A stretch of DNA of 14,056 nucleotides from Myxococcota bacterium (GTDB taxonomy: Bacteria > Myxococcota_C > UBA6777). Shown piece after piece: positions 8,592 through 14,056 of the stretch. Every line of letters begins with the position of its first letter. The first letter of the stretch is position 1. The notes below the pieces were generated by a model. That model was not told where the DNA came from, searched no databases, and was given only the letters and a program-made list of their open reading frames with translations. The stretch spans positions 1 to 14,056 of the forward strand of contig CAUJFU010000004.1 of the NCBI GenBank assembly GCA_963169055.1, in the 5' to 3' direction. The translations under genes and the position numbers were made by a program.

Positions 8592-8621
8592 ACAATAGCA
8601 AGAGAACGATCGTTGCGTCAA
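8592..8621 (-). promoter_or_regulatory. Candidate sigma70-type promoter of the kinase-TPR gene
   Basis: On the minus strand, TTGACG (8621-8616, 5 of 6 matches to the -35 consensus) is separated by 18 bases from TATTGT (8597-8592, 4 of 6 matches to the -10 consensus). Transcription would begin near 8585, leaving a leader of about 50 bases before the ATG at 8535. This also argues against the in-frame GTG at 8580 as the start codon. Confidence 0.5.
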
Positions 8622-8736
8622 CACAAGACAGCGCGTTTCACTCGGACGCTGCACACACCGACTCCCTTCCGACCGAAAACACGGGGGAATGTCGTGTACG
8701 ATCCCCACCTCCCCATCCCTCACTGAAACATCTCCA

Positions 8737-8822
8737 ATCCACCGATGCGGATATCCTTTACGCCTTCGATCCGCCGATGCGGGTATTCTTTACGTTTTGG
8801 ATCAACCGATGTGGATACTCTT
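8737..8822. repeat. Three 32-bp-period repeats, each with a 16-bp imperfect dyad
   Basis: Dyads lie at 8737-8752 (ATCCAC-CGAT-GCGGAT), 8769-8784 (ATCCGC-CGAT-GCGGGT) and 8801-8816 (ATCAAC-CGAT-GTGGAT), exactly 32 bases apart. The 16-base spacers of copies 1 and 2 share TTACG. The period is not a multiple of three, so this is not a coding repeat. The fifth arm position pairs as G-C in copy 2 and A-T in copy 3. Copy 3 contains the MATE stop codon. The array lies about 115-230 bases upstream of the kinase -35 element. It could be a tandem operator or a set of 3' hairpins for the MATE transcript. Confidence 0.75.
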
Positions 8823-10388
8823 CCATGCTCCGCGTTGCCAACGCCAAAACAACAACACCCCCACCAACGAGATGTACAACACCGCCCCCCACCAAGCCCC
8901 GATCACACCGCCATTCATCCATCGTCCCAAAAGATAGACTAACGGTACAAAAAAGCCCCAACTGGCCGCGATCATCAGCCACATCGGATACGTTGTATCT
9001 CCCGCGCCGCGCAACGCACCCGTTGCAGCCATGCCCAAAGCATCGAATATCTGAAACAACCCCGCCATCAAAAACAGCGTCGTTCCCAACTCGACAACGC
9101 TCGGCTCTCGGTTAAACAACAGCATCACTTGTCGGCCAAACACCGCGAAGATCAACGCCATCACGCCCATATATAACATCGCCAGCTTGATCGCCGAATA
9201 TCCGCTGCGTTCTGCGTCTTCTTTTCTTCTTGCACCGATATACTGGCCGACAAGCGTTGTCGCTGCGATCGAGATCGCAACACCCGGCATAAACGAAAGA
9301 TGCAGCATCTGAAGAACGATGTGGTGCGCAGCCAAAGCCTTCTCTCCCAAATGCGCAACAAACGCTGTAAACACCGTCCACGAACCCGTTTCCAACACCC
9401 ACTGCACACCAATCGGCAGACCCACCGCGCTCAAACGGCCTAGCTCGCGCCCTTGAAAAGACCACGTGCGTGTCTGATAACGCCCATGTACCCGAGGACT
9501 CCAATACACCCACAAATACAACAACAACCCCAACAACTGCGCAAGATTGGTTGCGTGCGCCGCACCTGCCGCACCCATCGCAGGGATCGCTCCCCATCCG
9601 AAGATGAAGACGTAGTTAAAGGGCACGTTCAAAAACACGATCAAAAAAGAAACGTACATCGGCGTGCGCGTGTCACCTGTACCCCGCAAAAACGACACCA
9701 CCGAAAAACTCGCGCAAGCCAAGATCCCGCCCCACAAACGCACCGAACTGTACGCCATCGCGGGTTCAGCAAGCGACGCCTTGGTCCCTGCCATCGAAAG
9801 CATCCACGGCAGCATGGGCTGGAATGTCAACAACAAAAGACCCGATCCCACCGCGATCATCAGACCGTAATTGGCGTAACGCCCTGCTTCGTGAAAGAAC
9901 CGCTCGCCGTCTTTTGGATCGGCTCCTTCTTGTTGAGCGGATTCTTTGCCCTCGCCTTCTTTTTGCGAAACAAACGTCGACACGCCGTTGATCACGCCAA
10001 AGAAAAACGAAAACAACACCCACACCAACATATTACCTAAAACGACCGCTCCTTGCGCCGCCGTAGAGACATACCCCATAAACCATGTATCGACGATGCC
10101 CAACAAGGATTGCGCCATCATCGAAAGAACCACAGGGTACGCCAACCAAACGATCTCTCGAAACCCTCCAGCTTCCGCACTTTCCATCGAGGCGGAGGAT
10201 GCTTTTTTGGGAGAACTTCCGCCGCCGCTTGGTGGAGCACCGCCTTGTATGCCTTCAGACGAGGACTCTACAATGCTTGTCTCGACGGACACAGAGGATG
10301 ATCTTGGAAGCTCGTCGTTCGGAACAGGCGGATGTTCCTGAAAAAAACGCTTTGAATTACGCCGTTCACGCGGCGATGATGTAAGCAC
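8802..10388 (-). CDS. MATE-family multidrug/toxin efflux transporter (NorM-like)
   Basis: This is an inner-membrane, cation-coupled antiporter of the MATE family with about 12 transmembrane helices in two homologous halves. With the chosen start it is 528 aa, longer than the usual 440-470 aa. Residues 1-74 are a Ser/Pro/Glu-rich, probably cytosolic extension. The first membrane segment starts around FREIVWLAYPVVLSMMAQ. The two pseudo-symmetric signatures RGTGDTRTPM and RGAGDTTYPM, plus PFNYVFIFG, identify the family. The loop after the second helix carries an extra charged insert (KEGEGKESAQQEGADPKDGE). The GTG at 10388 is chosen because GGGAGG sits 5 bases upstream. ATG at 10187 would give a family-length protein but has no ribosome binding site. 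TTG at 10469 is also in frame. Substrate cannot be told from sequence. The stop lies inside the 32-bp repeat array. Confidence 0.9.
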   Translation of the reverse strand: MLTSSPRERRNSKRFFQEHPPVPNDELPRSSSVSVETSIVESSSEGIQGGAPPSGGGSSPKKASSASMESAEAGGFREIVWLAYPVVLSMMAQSLLGIVDTWFMGYVSTAAQGAVVLGNMLVWVLFSFFFGVINGVSTFVSQKEGEGKESAQQEGADPKDGERFFHEAGRYANYGLMIAVGSGLLLLTFQPMLPWMLSMAGTKASLAEPAMAYSSVRLWGGILACASFSVVSFLRGTGDTRTPMYVSFLIVFLNVPFNYVFIFGWGAIPAMGAAGAAHATNLAQLLGLLLYLWVYWSPRVHGRYQTRTWSFQGRELGRLSAVGLPIGVQWVLETGSWTVFTAFVAHLGEKALAAHHIVLQMLHLSFMPGVAISIAATTLVGQYIGARRKEDAERSGYSAIKLAMLYMGVMALIFAVFGRQVMLLFNREPSVVELGTTLFLMAGLFQIFDALGMAATGALRGAGDTTYPMWLMIAASWGFFVPLVYLLGRWMNGGVIGAWWGAVLYISLVGVLLFWRWQRGAWKSIHIG

Positions 10389-10513
10389 GACAACCTCCCA
10401 TACGATCTGCCGCACGCCCAAGCCCACACCAACGCATGCGCCCGTCCTACGGCAACCAACAAAAAACAATCTTGCGGATCTTGAAGATCTCTGATGCGTT
10501 CATGCTCCCCCAA
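10268..10513 (-). CDS. Doubtful 81-aa ORF overlapping the MATE start; possible leader ORF or gene remnant
   Basis: On the minus strand, TTG at 10513 is preceded by a strong purine-rich GGAGGAGAGG (10531-10522) with an 8-base gap. It opens an 81-codon frame starting GEHERIRDLQDPQDCF. The first 45 residues (up to GRSYGRLSC) read like real protein, with conserved-looking Trp and Gly positions, while the remainder looks like an out-of-frame shadow of the MATE N-terminus. From memory, RIRD-xx-D-type starts occur in small helix-turn-helix or transposase-accessory proteins of myxobacteria, but I cannot verify a match. It overlaps the MATE GTG start by about 120 bases in a different frame. It could be a translated leader, a decayed gene, or chance. 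Confidence 0.2.
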   Translation of the reverse strand: MGEHERIRDLQDPQDCFLLVAVGRAHALVWAWACGRSYGRLSCLHHRRVNGVIQSVFFRNIRLFRTTSFQDHPLCPSRQAL

Positions 10514-10596
10514 ACACCCGACCTCTCCTCCTCAGAAAGCTGCTTCGCCCCAACGCGGCGGCCTACGAGAAACGGCTCTTCGATCAAAACAGTTCT
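10389..10596 (-). other. Spacer between aminotransferase stop and MATE start
   Basis: These 208 bases hold the MATE ribosome binding site, the start of the doubtful small ORF with its own purine-rich ribosome binding site at 10522-10531, and no convincing terminator hairpin or promoter. Read-through from the aminotransferase gene into MATE is possible but unproven. Confidence 0.5.
10394..10399 (-). promoter_or_regulatory. Ribosome binding site that fixes the MATE start
   Basis: GGGAGG (minus strand, 10399-10394) lies 5 bases before GTG at 10388. It is one of the strongest Shine-Dalgarno matches in the window and the main reason for preferring this start over TTG 10469 or ATG 10187. Confidence 0.6.
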
Positions 10597-11802
10597 TTAG
10601 TGCGTGCTTCGGTATTCTTGAATCGCCTCGCCCAAAAGGCGCATCGCTCGCTGCAACGCTTCTTCTTTTAATACATAAGCGATGCGGATCTCGTTGCGCC
10701 CCAAACCCGGCGAAGCATAAAAACCTGCCGCAGGAGCCACCATCACCGTCTCGCCATCACGCGAAAAGTCTGTCAACAACCAACGGGCGAAATCCTCAGT
10801 GTCATGGATCGGCAGCCGAGGGATGGTGTAAAAAGCCCCTTCTGGGCGGCCTGCCAAAACGTCTGGTATGGCTTGTAAGGCTTGAAACACCACGTCGCGG
10901 CGTTTTCGATACACATCCACCATGTCATGCAAAAAACTCGCAGGCAGATGATGGGCCGCTGTCGCGATATATTGTTCGATTTGGGGAGCAGAAAGACGCG
11001 CTTGCGACATCCGCAACACCGCGTCCATCACTTCTTTGTTACGACTCATCAAGCAACCCACTCGCGCTCCGCACATGCTAAAACGCTTGGATACGCTGTC
11101 CACAACAATCACTTGATCTTCCAAGCCGTGGATGTTCAAGACGGAGGCATAGGCGCTGGGTTCAGGCTCAAAGACAAATTCCCGATACACTTCATCCGAT
11201 ATCCACCATAAACCGCGCTCTCGTACGATCTGCGCCACGCGATCCATCTCTTCACGTGTGTACACCACCCCCGTCGGATTGCCCGGATTGCACAACATGA
11301 TCGCACGAGTTCGCGGTGTCAGGCACGCTTCGATCGTTGCTTTGTCTGGCAAATGGAAGCCCTGTTCGACTGTGGTCGTCAACGGAAGGATCTTCACACC
11401 CGCCATACACGCAAAACCGATGTAGTTGGTATAAAACGGCTCCGGCACAAGGATCTCGTCGCCTTCGTTGAGCGTCGCAAGCATCGCAAACAAGATCGCT
11501 TCGCTCCCACCTTTGGTCACGTTGATCTGCCAAGGCTCTAAGGCGATCCCTTCCCGCGCATAAAAAGACCGCAGCGACGCAAGGTAAGAAGCCGAGCCCT
11601 GCGAATGCGTGTACGCCACGATCCGCTCCCCAAAATTCCGTAGAGCCTCCAATACAGGCGCTGGCGTCTCGATATCGGGTTGACCGATATTCAGGTGATA
11701 AACATGGATTCCCCGTGCCTTCGCTTGATCGGCATACGGCACCAATTTTCGGATCGGAGACGCAGGCATCTCGCCCGCACGCTTTGACAAAGACAGTTTC
11801 AC
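10597..11802 (-). CDS. Class I/II pyridoxal-phosphate aminotransferase (aspartate aminotransferase-like)
   Basis: This is a fold-type I PLP enzyme that transfers amino groups between an amino acid and a 2-oxo acid in the cytosol. Visible features are the N-terminal MPASPIRKLVPYADQAKARG and YHLNIGQPDIETP. The family NPGNPTGVVY motif carries the Asn that contacts the cofactor. ISDEVYREFVF carries the Asp that binds the pyridine nitrogen. DSVSKRFSMCGARVGC carries the Schiff-base Lys and the phosphate-binding Arg. The C-terminal GRNEIRIAYV carries the substrate-carboxylate Arg. The GTG at 11802 gives 401 aa, the normal family size, and GAGG lies 6 bases upstream. An in-frame ATG at 11847 would add 15 residues with no support. 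Substrate specificity is not clear. The stop is 208 bases from the MATE start on the same strand. Confidence 0.92.
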   Translation of the reverse strand: MKLSLSKRAGEMPASPIRKLVPYADQAKARGIHVYHLNIGQPDIETPAPVLEALRNFGERIVAYTHSQGSASYLASLRSFYAREGIALEPWQINVTKGGSEAILFAMLATLNEGDEILVPEPFYTNYIGFACMAGVKILPLTTTVEQGFHLPDKATIEACLTPRTRAIMLCNPGNPTGVVYTREEMDRVAQIVRERGLWWISDEVYREFVFEPEPSAYASVLNIHGLEDQVIVVDSVSKRFSMCGARVGCLMSRNKEVMDAVLRMSQARLSAPQIEQYIATAAHHLPASFLHDMVDVYRKRRDVVFQALQAIPDVLAGRPEGAFYTIPRLPIHDTEDFARWLLTDFSRDGETVMVAPAAGFYASPGLGRNEIRIAYVLKEEALQRAMRLLGEAIQEYRSTH

Positions 11803-11894
11803 TTCCCACCTCACTTTCGCTACAATCAGGCTCCATGCCTCTCCCATAGAAGCCTTCTGCCGTCAAGACCACCCCACAGGATATCGCCTTTCTC

Positions 11895-11923
11895 TTGAAC
11901 CGCAACGCTTTTCCACCTACATT
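11895..11923 (+). promoter_or_regulatory. rnc: Candidate sigma70-type promoter for rnc
   Basis: TTGAAC (11895-11900, 4 of 6 to the -35 consensus) and TACATT (11918-11923, 4 of 6 to the -10 consensus) are separated by exactly 17 bases. Transcription would start near 11930 and run through the 22-bp repeat, giving a leader of about 180 bases. RNase III commonly autoregulates through its leader, but no clear long hairpin is visible here. Confidence 0.35.
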
Positions 11924-11950
11924 GCTGCAAGCGAATCGACCGCAACACAA

Positions 11951-12006
11951 CACGCGCCGCTGCGACACACCACATGCGCCGCTGCGATGCACCACACGCG
12001 GCTGGC
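11951..12006. repeat. 22-bp tandem repeat, about 2.5 copies
   Basis: Copies lie at 11951-11972, 11973-11994 and a partial degenerate one at 11995-12006. The shared core is GCGCCGCTGCGA. Copies 1 and 2 differ at 3 of 22 positions. The period is not a multiple of three, so it is unlikely to be coding, and it would fall in the rnc leader if the upstream promoter is real. Confidence 0.75.
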
Positions 12007-12108
12007 CCTAGCCAAATCATCTCCACGACACAAAGGATCGCGATCTTGCAGCCATCACAACCCACCCACCTCTCCTTCGATCCCTCCGACTCGTCCCTTG
12101 GACGTACC

Positions 12109-13140
12109 ATGCATACGTCTTCCCCTACTTCCCCTCAACCTCATTCGCCCAATAAACAAAAACGCTCGCGCACCCAACACGCCCACGCAACCGCCCCCAC
12201 CCACCCAGCAGAACTCGAAGCGATCCTTCAATACCGCTTTCGTGATCCGCAATGGCTCCAACAAGCCTTGACCCACCGCTCTTTTTGCCACGAAGACCAC
12301 CAAGAACCTGTCCCCTCCTACGAACGACTCGAATTCCTCGGCGATGCAGTCCTCCAATTGGCGATCAGCAGCGCTCTTTGGAATCACGATCCGTCCATGC
12401 CAGAAGGCGGATTAACCGCCTTTCGCGCTTCACTCGTCAAGCGTGAAACCCTCGCAGCGATCGCACGAAAGCACGAATTAGGCCGATTTCTCCGCCTTGG
12501 ACGCGGAGAACAACGACGCGGAGGCGCACTGCGCGAATCGATCCTCGCTGATTCCGTTGAATCTCTGCTTGGTGCCGTCTACGTGGATGGCGGTTTCACC
12601 GAAGCTCAGCGCGTTTGCAACCTACTCTTCGCCGAAAGCCTCGCAGAACTCGACCCGACCAAACTCACCCTGTATAAAAATCAACTCCAAGAATGGGCTG
12701 CGTGCCAACAACTCCCCGCACCACAATACCGCTTCCTTCGGATGGAAGGCCCCGAACACACACCCACGTTCTTTATGGAAGCCGTGATCGAACCCGATTA
12801 TCGGGCAACAGGACAAGGCAACACCAAAAAAGATGCCTCTCAACACGCCGCGCAACTTCTCCTTGCCCAACTCCAACAAGAATACCCCACACCGCCCTCG
12901 CCTACCAACCCAACACCTACCCCCGCTCCCACTCCAAAAGAATCCCCACCCCCTCAAACAAAAAGCACATCCTCTGCACCCCACCCATCGCGCCCGTCCA
13001 AGACCGCCGCCCCACCGCGCTCTCGACCTTCCGCTCAAAAGTCTCGGCCTCCCGCTCAAAAGAATACACCCAAAACCTCTTCTCAAAACGCACCAAAAAC
13101 CTCTTTTCCCAAGCAACAGCCTTCTCGCAAACACAAATAA
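12109..13140 (+). CDS. rnc: Ribonuclease III with extended N- and C-terminal tails
   Basis: RNase III is a Mg-dependent endonuclease for double-stranded RNA that processes the rRNA precursor. Residues about 33-180 are the catalytic domain with the signature ERLEFLGDAV and ILADSVESLLGAVYVDGG. The expected acidic residues are all present: E72, E75, D79, D148 and E151. Residues about 183-256 are the dsRNA-binding domain, ending GNTKKDASQHAAQLLL. The protein is 343 aa, against about 225-250 in most bacteria. The extra length is a polar 32-residue N-terminus and a Pro/Ser/Lys-rich basic tail (258-343) with short internal repeats. The ATG at 12109 has GGA 6 bases upstream. The in-frame ATG at 11974 would translate the 22-bp repeat and is not preferred. 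In many genomes rnc is linked to era or recO; neither is seen here. Confidence 0.94.
   Translation: MHTSSPTSPQPHSPNKQKRSRTQHAHATAPTHPAELEAILQYRFRDPQWLQQALTHRSFCHEDHQEPVPSYERLEFLGDAVLQLAISSALWNHDPSMPEGGLTAFRASLVKRETLAAIARKHELGRFLRLGRGEQRRGGALRESILADSVESLLGAVYVDGGFTEAQRVCNLLFAESLAELDPTKLTLYKNQLQEWAACQQLPAPQYRFLRMEGPEHTPTFFMEAVIEPDYRATGQGNTKKDASQHAAQLLLAQLQQEYPTPPSPTNPTPTPAPTPKESPPPQTKSTSSAPHPSRPSKTAAPPRSRPSAQKSRPPAQKNTPKTSSQNAPKTSFPKQQPSRKHK
13021..13110 (+). repeat. Short in-frame repeats in the RNase III tail
   Basis: Two 21-bp units (13021-13041, 13042-13062) end in CCGCTCAAAAG and encode SRPSAQK / SRPPAQK. They are followed by two 24-bp units (13063-13086, 13087-13110) encoding NTPKTSSQ / NAPKTSFP. 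All keep the reading frame and add positive charge to the tail. Confidence 0.75.
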
Positions 13141-13164
13141 CCACCCGTCCATTCCACCACCCAA

Positions 13165-13170
13165 AAGGAG
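13165..13170 (+). promoter_or_regulatory. Strong ribosome binding site for the downstream membrane protein
   Basis: AAGGAG sits 7 bases before GTG at 13178 in a spacer that otherwise contains almost no G. It is a near-perfect Shine-Dalgarno and fixes the start of the following gene. Confidence 0.8.
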
Positions 13171-13177
13171 AACTCCC

Positions 13178-13945
13178 GTGGCACAACCCACACCAAGGCG
13201 CTTTACGCGTGAACCCAAAAAACCGACATCCGCCCTCATGCGCATCCTCGGCAGCCCCAAAACCACCCTTGTCCTCGGACTGCTGGCCTTTACAAGCATC
13301 CTCTTCTACAAACACTTCATCCTTTCCAAAGATATCGGCACACCCAAAAAAACAGTCCAAGAGATCATCCATGAAAAATCTCTCTTTGACCCCAAGAAAG
13401 AACTTGGACGCGCTCGCGATGGAGGAATGCTCCTCACCGCAGAATCCGTAGACACGGGCGATCTCTTGATCCGCCAACACGACGGACGCTTGGAGATCGC
13501 CGTCGTTGCACGAAGAAATGCCGACTTCTTTGTCCTGCGCCCCGCTTCGCCCATCACCCCCTTGATGACGTGGCTTCGCCAAGGTGACGGATACTTCGCA
13601 CTTTACAGACTTTCTCCCACTCCTCGACCCAAGCTCCTGCGCCTACTCGCCGCCCTCCAAGATCTCGCTGAACAAAACCCACTCCCCCCTCTGCCAGTCC
13701 GCTCCTCCACCTCCCAACCTTCCGCCTCTCAGCCATCGACCTCCCAACCTTCCCAAACCACCGCCTCTACCACACCGCCGTCGATTGAAAGCCTTCGTAA
13801 CCTCTGGATACTCCAAGCCTTCCGACAACAACAAATCAAACTCCCCACCCACTCTCTGCTCCCGCACCAAGAACAACACGCCCTCCAACGCATCCTTCAA
13901 CGTAGCCTCTACAACGACCTGAGATTCCCGCAACCAAGCCCCTAA
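13178..13945 (+). CDS. Hypothetical single-pass membrane protein
   Basis: I do not recognise this 255-aa protein. It opens with a basic, Pro/Arg-rich stretch (MAQPTPRRFTREPKKP). One hydrophobic helix follows at about residues 28-48 (TTLVLGLLAFTSILFYKHFIL). The positive flank suggests the N-terminus stays inside and the rest is exported. Residues about 60-165 look like a compact mixed domain (GDLLIRQHDGRLEIAVVARR, then LTWLRQGDGYFALYRL-like strands, one residue differing). Residues about 175-200 are a low-complexity Ser/Gln/Thr/Pro linker, and a helical, Gln-rich end follows. The GTG start is fixed by AAGGAG 7 bases upstream. It lies 37 bases after rnc on the same strand with no terminator between, so co-transcription is likely. 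No enzyme motif is visible. Confidence 0.8.
   Translation: MAQPTPRRFTREPKKPTSALMRILGSPKTTLVLGLLAFTSILFYKHFILSKDIGTPKKTVQEIIHEKSLFDPKKELGRARDGGMLLTAESVDTGDLLIRQHDGRLEIAVVARRNADFFVLRPASPITPLMTWLRQGDGYFALYRLSPTPRPKLLRLLAALQDLAEQNPLPPLPVRSSTSQPSASQPSTSQPSQTTASTTPPSIESLRNLWILQAFRQQQIKLPTHSLLPHQEQHALQRILQRSLYNDLRFPQPSP
13706..13755 (+). repeat. 15-bp/30-bp repeats encoding (T/A)SQPS units
   Basis: ACCTCCCAACCTTCC occurs at 13709 and again 30 bases later at 13739, with a diverged half-unit between. The encoded peptide is TSQPS-ASQPS-TSQPS, a flexible linker in the hypothetical membrane protein. Confidence 0.7.
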
Positions 13946-14056
13946 CAAAACGCCGCAGACACCGACCCGTTCGCGCAACGAGCGAATGGATGTATCCTCA
14001 CCACCACACCCCAAACAGAACAGCACGCACGCTAGACATCTGCCTTTGATTCGTTA
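13946..14056. other. Right-edge non-coding stretch with one stem-loop
   Basis: I see no supported gene in these 111 bases. CGTTCGC (13968-13974) and GCGAATG (13982-13988) can pair over 7 bp, with one G-T pair and a 7-base loop, starting 23 bases after the preceding stop. No T-run follows, so an intrinsic terminator is not supported. Confidence 0.4.

Larger units (their letters stand above)
11803..12108. other. Divergent intergenic region between the aminotransferase gene and rnc
   Basis: This 306-base region must contain the 5' signals of both flanking genes. It holds the aminotransferase Shine-Dalgarno (GAGG about 6 bases before GTG 11802), a possible rnc promoter at 11895-11923, and a 22-bp tandem repeat at 11951-12006. 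On the minus strand a TTGACG at 11866-11861 resembles a -35 box, but no acceptable -10 lies at the right spacing. A frame open from 11974 runs into rnc but crosses the repeat and looks non-coding. Confidence 0.6.

Noticed and set aside
8737-8822. CRISPR array
   Set aside because: Three units of 32 bp are contiguous with related spacers, no unique 30-40 bp spacers and no cas genes.
8689-8942. Short + strand ORFs across the 32-bp repeat array
   Set aside because: The 32-bp period breaks the frame between copies. The ORFs overlap the MATE 3' end on the other strand and have no ribosome binding site.
10494-11081. 195-aa + strand ORF opposite the aminotransferase
   Set aside because: It is antisense to a well-supported aminotransferase and shows no domain or start signal.
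11974-12108. N-terminal extension of RNase III from ATG 11974
   Set aside because: It would translate the 22-bp repeat and low-complexity leader. ATG 12109 is closer to the catalytic domain and has a GGA at suitable distance, though the support is modest.

Overview
The window carries a bacterial housekeeping locus followed by an accessory stretch. The gene order infB, DUF503 (ylxP-type), rbfA, DHH phosphoesterase (nrnA) and truB is the translation-initiation and ribosome-maturation operon that follows nusA in many bacteria. A cytosolic Ser/Thr kinase with a C-terminal TPR array, long disordered extensions and a DUF503 gene between infB and rbfA together suggest Myxococcota or a related former deltaproteobacterial lineage of moderate GC. 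That placement is an inference from gene content; no marker in the window proves it.

Layout. Positions 1-5751 (+ strand) hold five tightly packed genes. infB is open at the left edge of the window and has a long Q/G/R/Y/S/P repeat N-terminus. ylxP starts 2 bases after it, and the ylxP/rbfA and rbfA/nrnA junctions are 4-base ATGA overlaps. truB follows after 87 bases. Positions 5779-10388 (- strand) hold a kinase-TPR protein with its own sigma70-like promoter and, upstream of it, a MATE-family transporter. The spacer between them contains three 32-bp-period imperfect dyads. Positions 10389-10596 form the MATE leader, with a strong ribosome binding site and a doubtful small ORF. Positions 10597-11802 (- strand) encode a class I/II PLP aminotransferase. 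Positions 11803-12108 are a divergent intergenic region with a candidate promoter and a 22-bp tandem repeat. Positions 12109-13945 (+ strand) hold rnc (RNase III with disordered tails at both ends) and an unrecognised single-pass membrane protein. The last 111 bases have no supported gene.

How the genes fit together. IF-2, RbfA, the DUF503 protein, TruB and RNase III all act in translation initiation or in RNA and ribosome maturation, and the NrnA-type enzyme recycles nanoRNA or pAp. The kinase, transporter and aminotransferase share a strand but show no obvious common pathway.

What stands out. I see no clearly new multi-gene system such as a defence island, CRISPR array, biosynthetic cluster or mobile element. 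The most unusual signals are: the prion-like, Tyr/Arg sticker-rich repeat at the N-terminus of IF-2; the covarying 32-bp dyad array upstream of the kinase promoter; the strong C-over-G skew of the + strand, which extends into non-coding spacers; and low-complexity extensions on at least six of the nine confidently called proteins.
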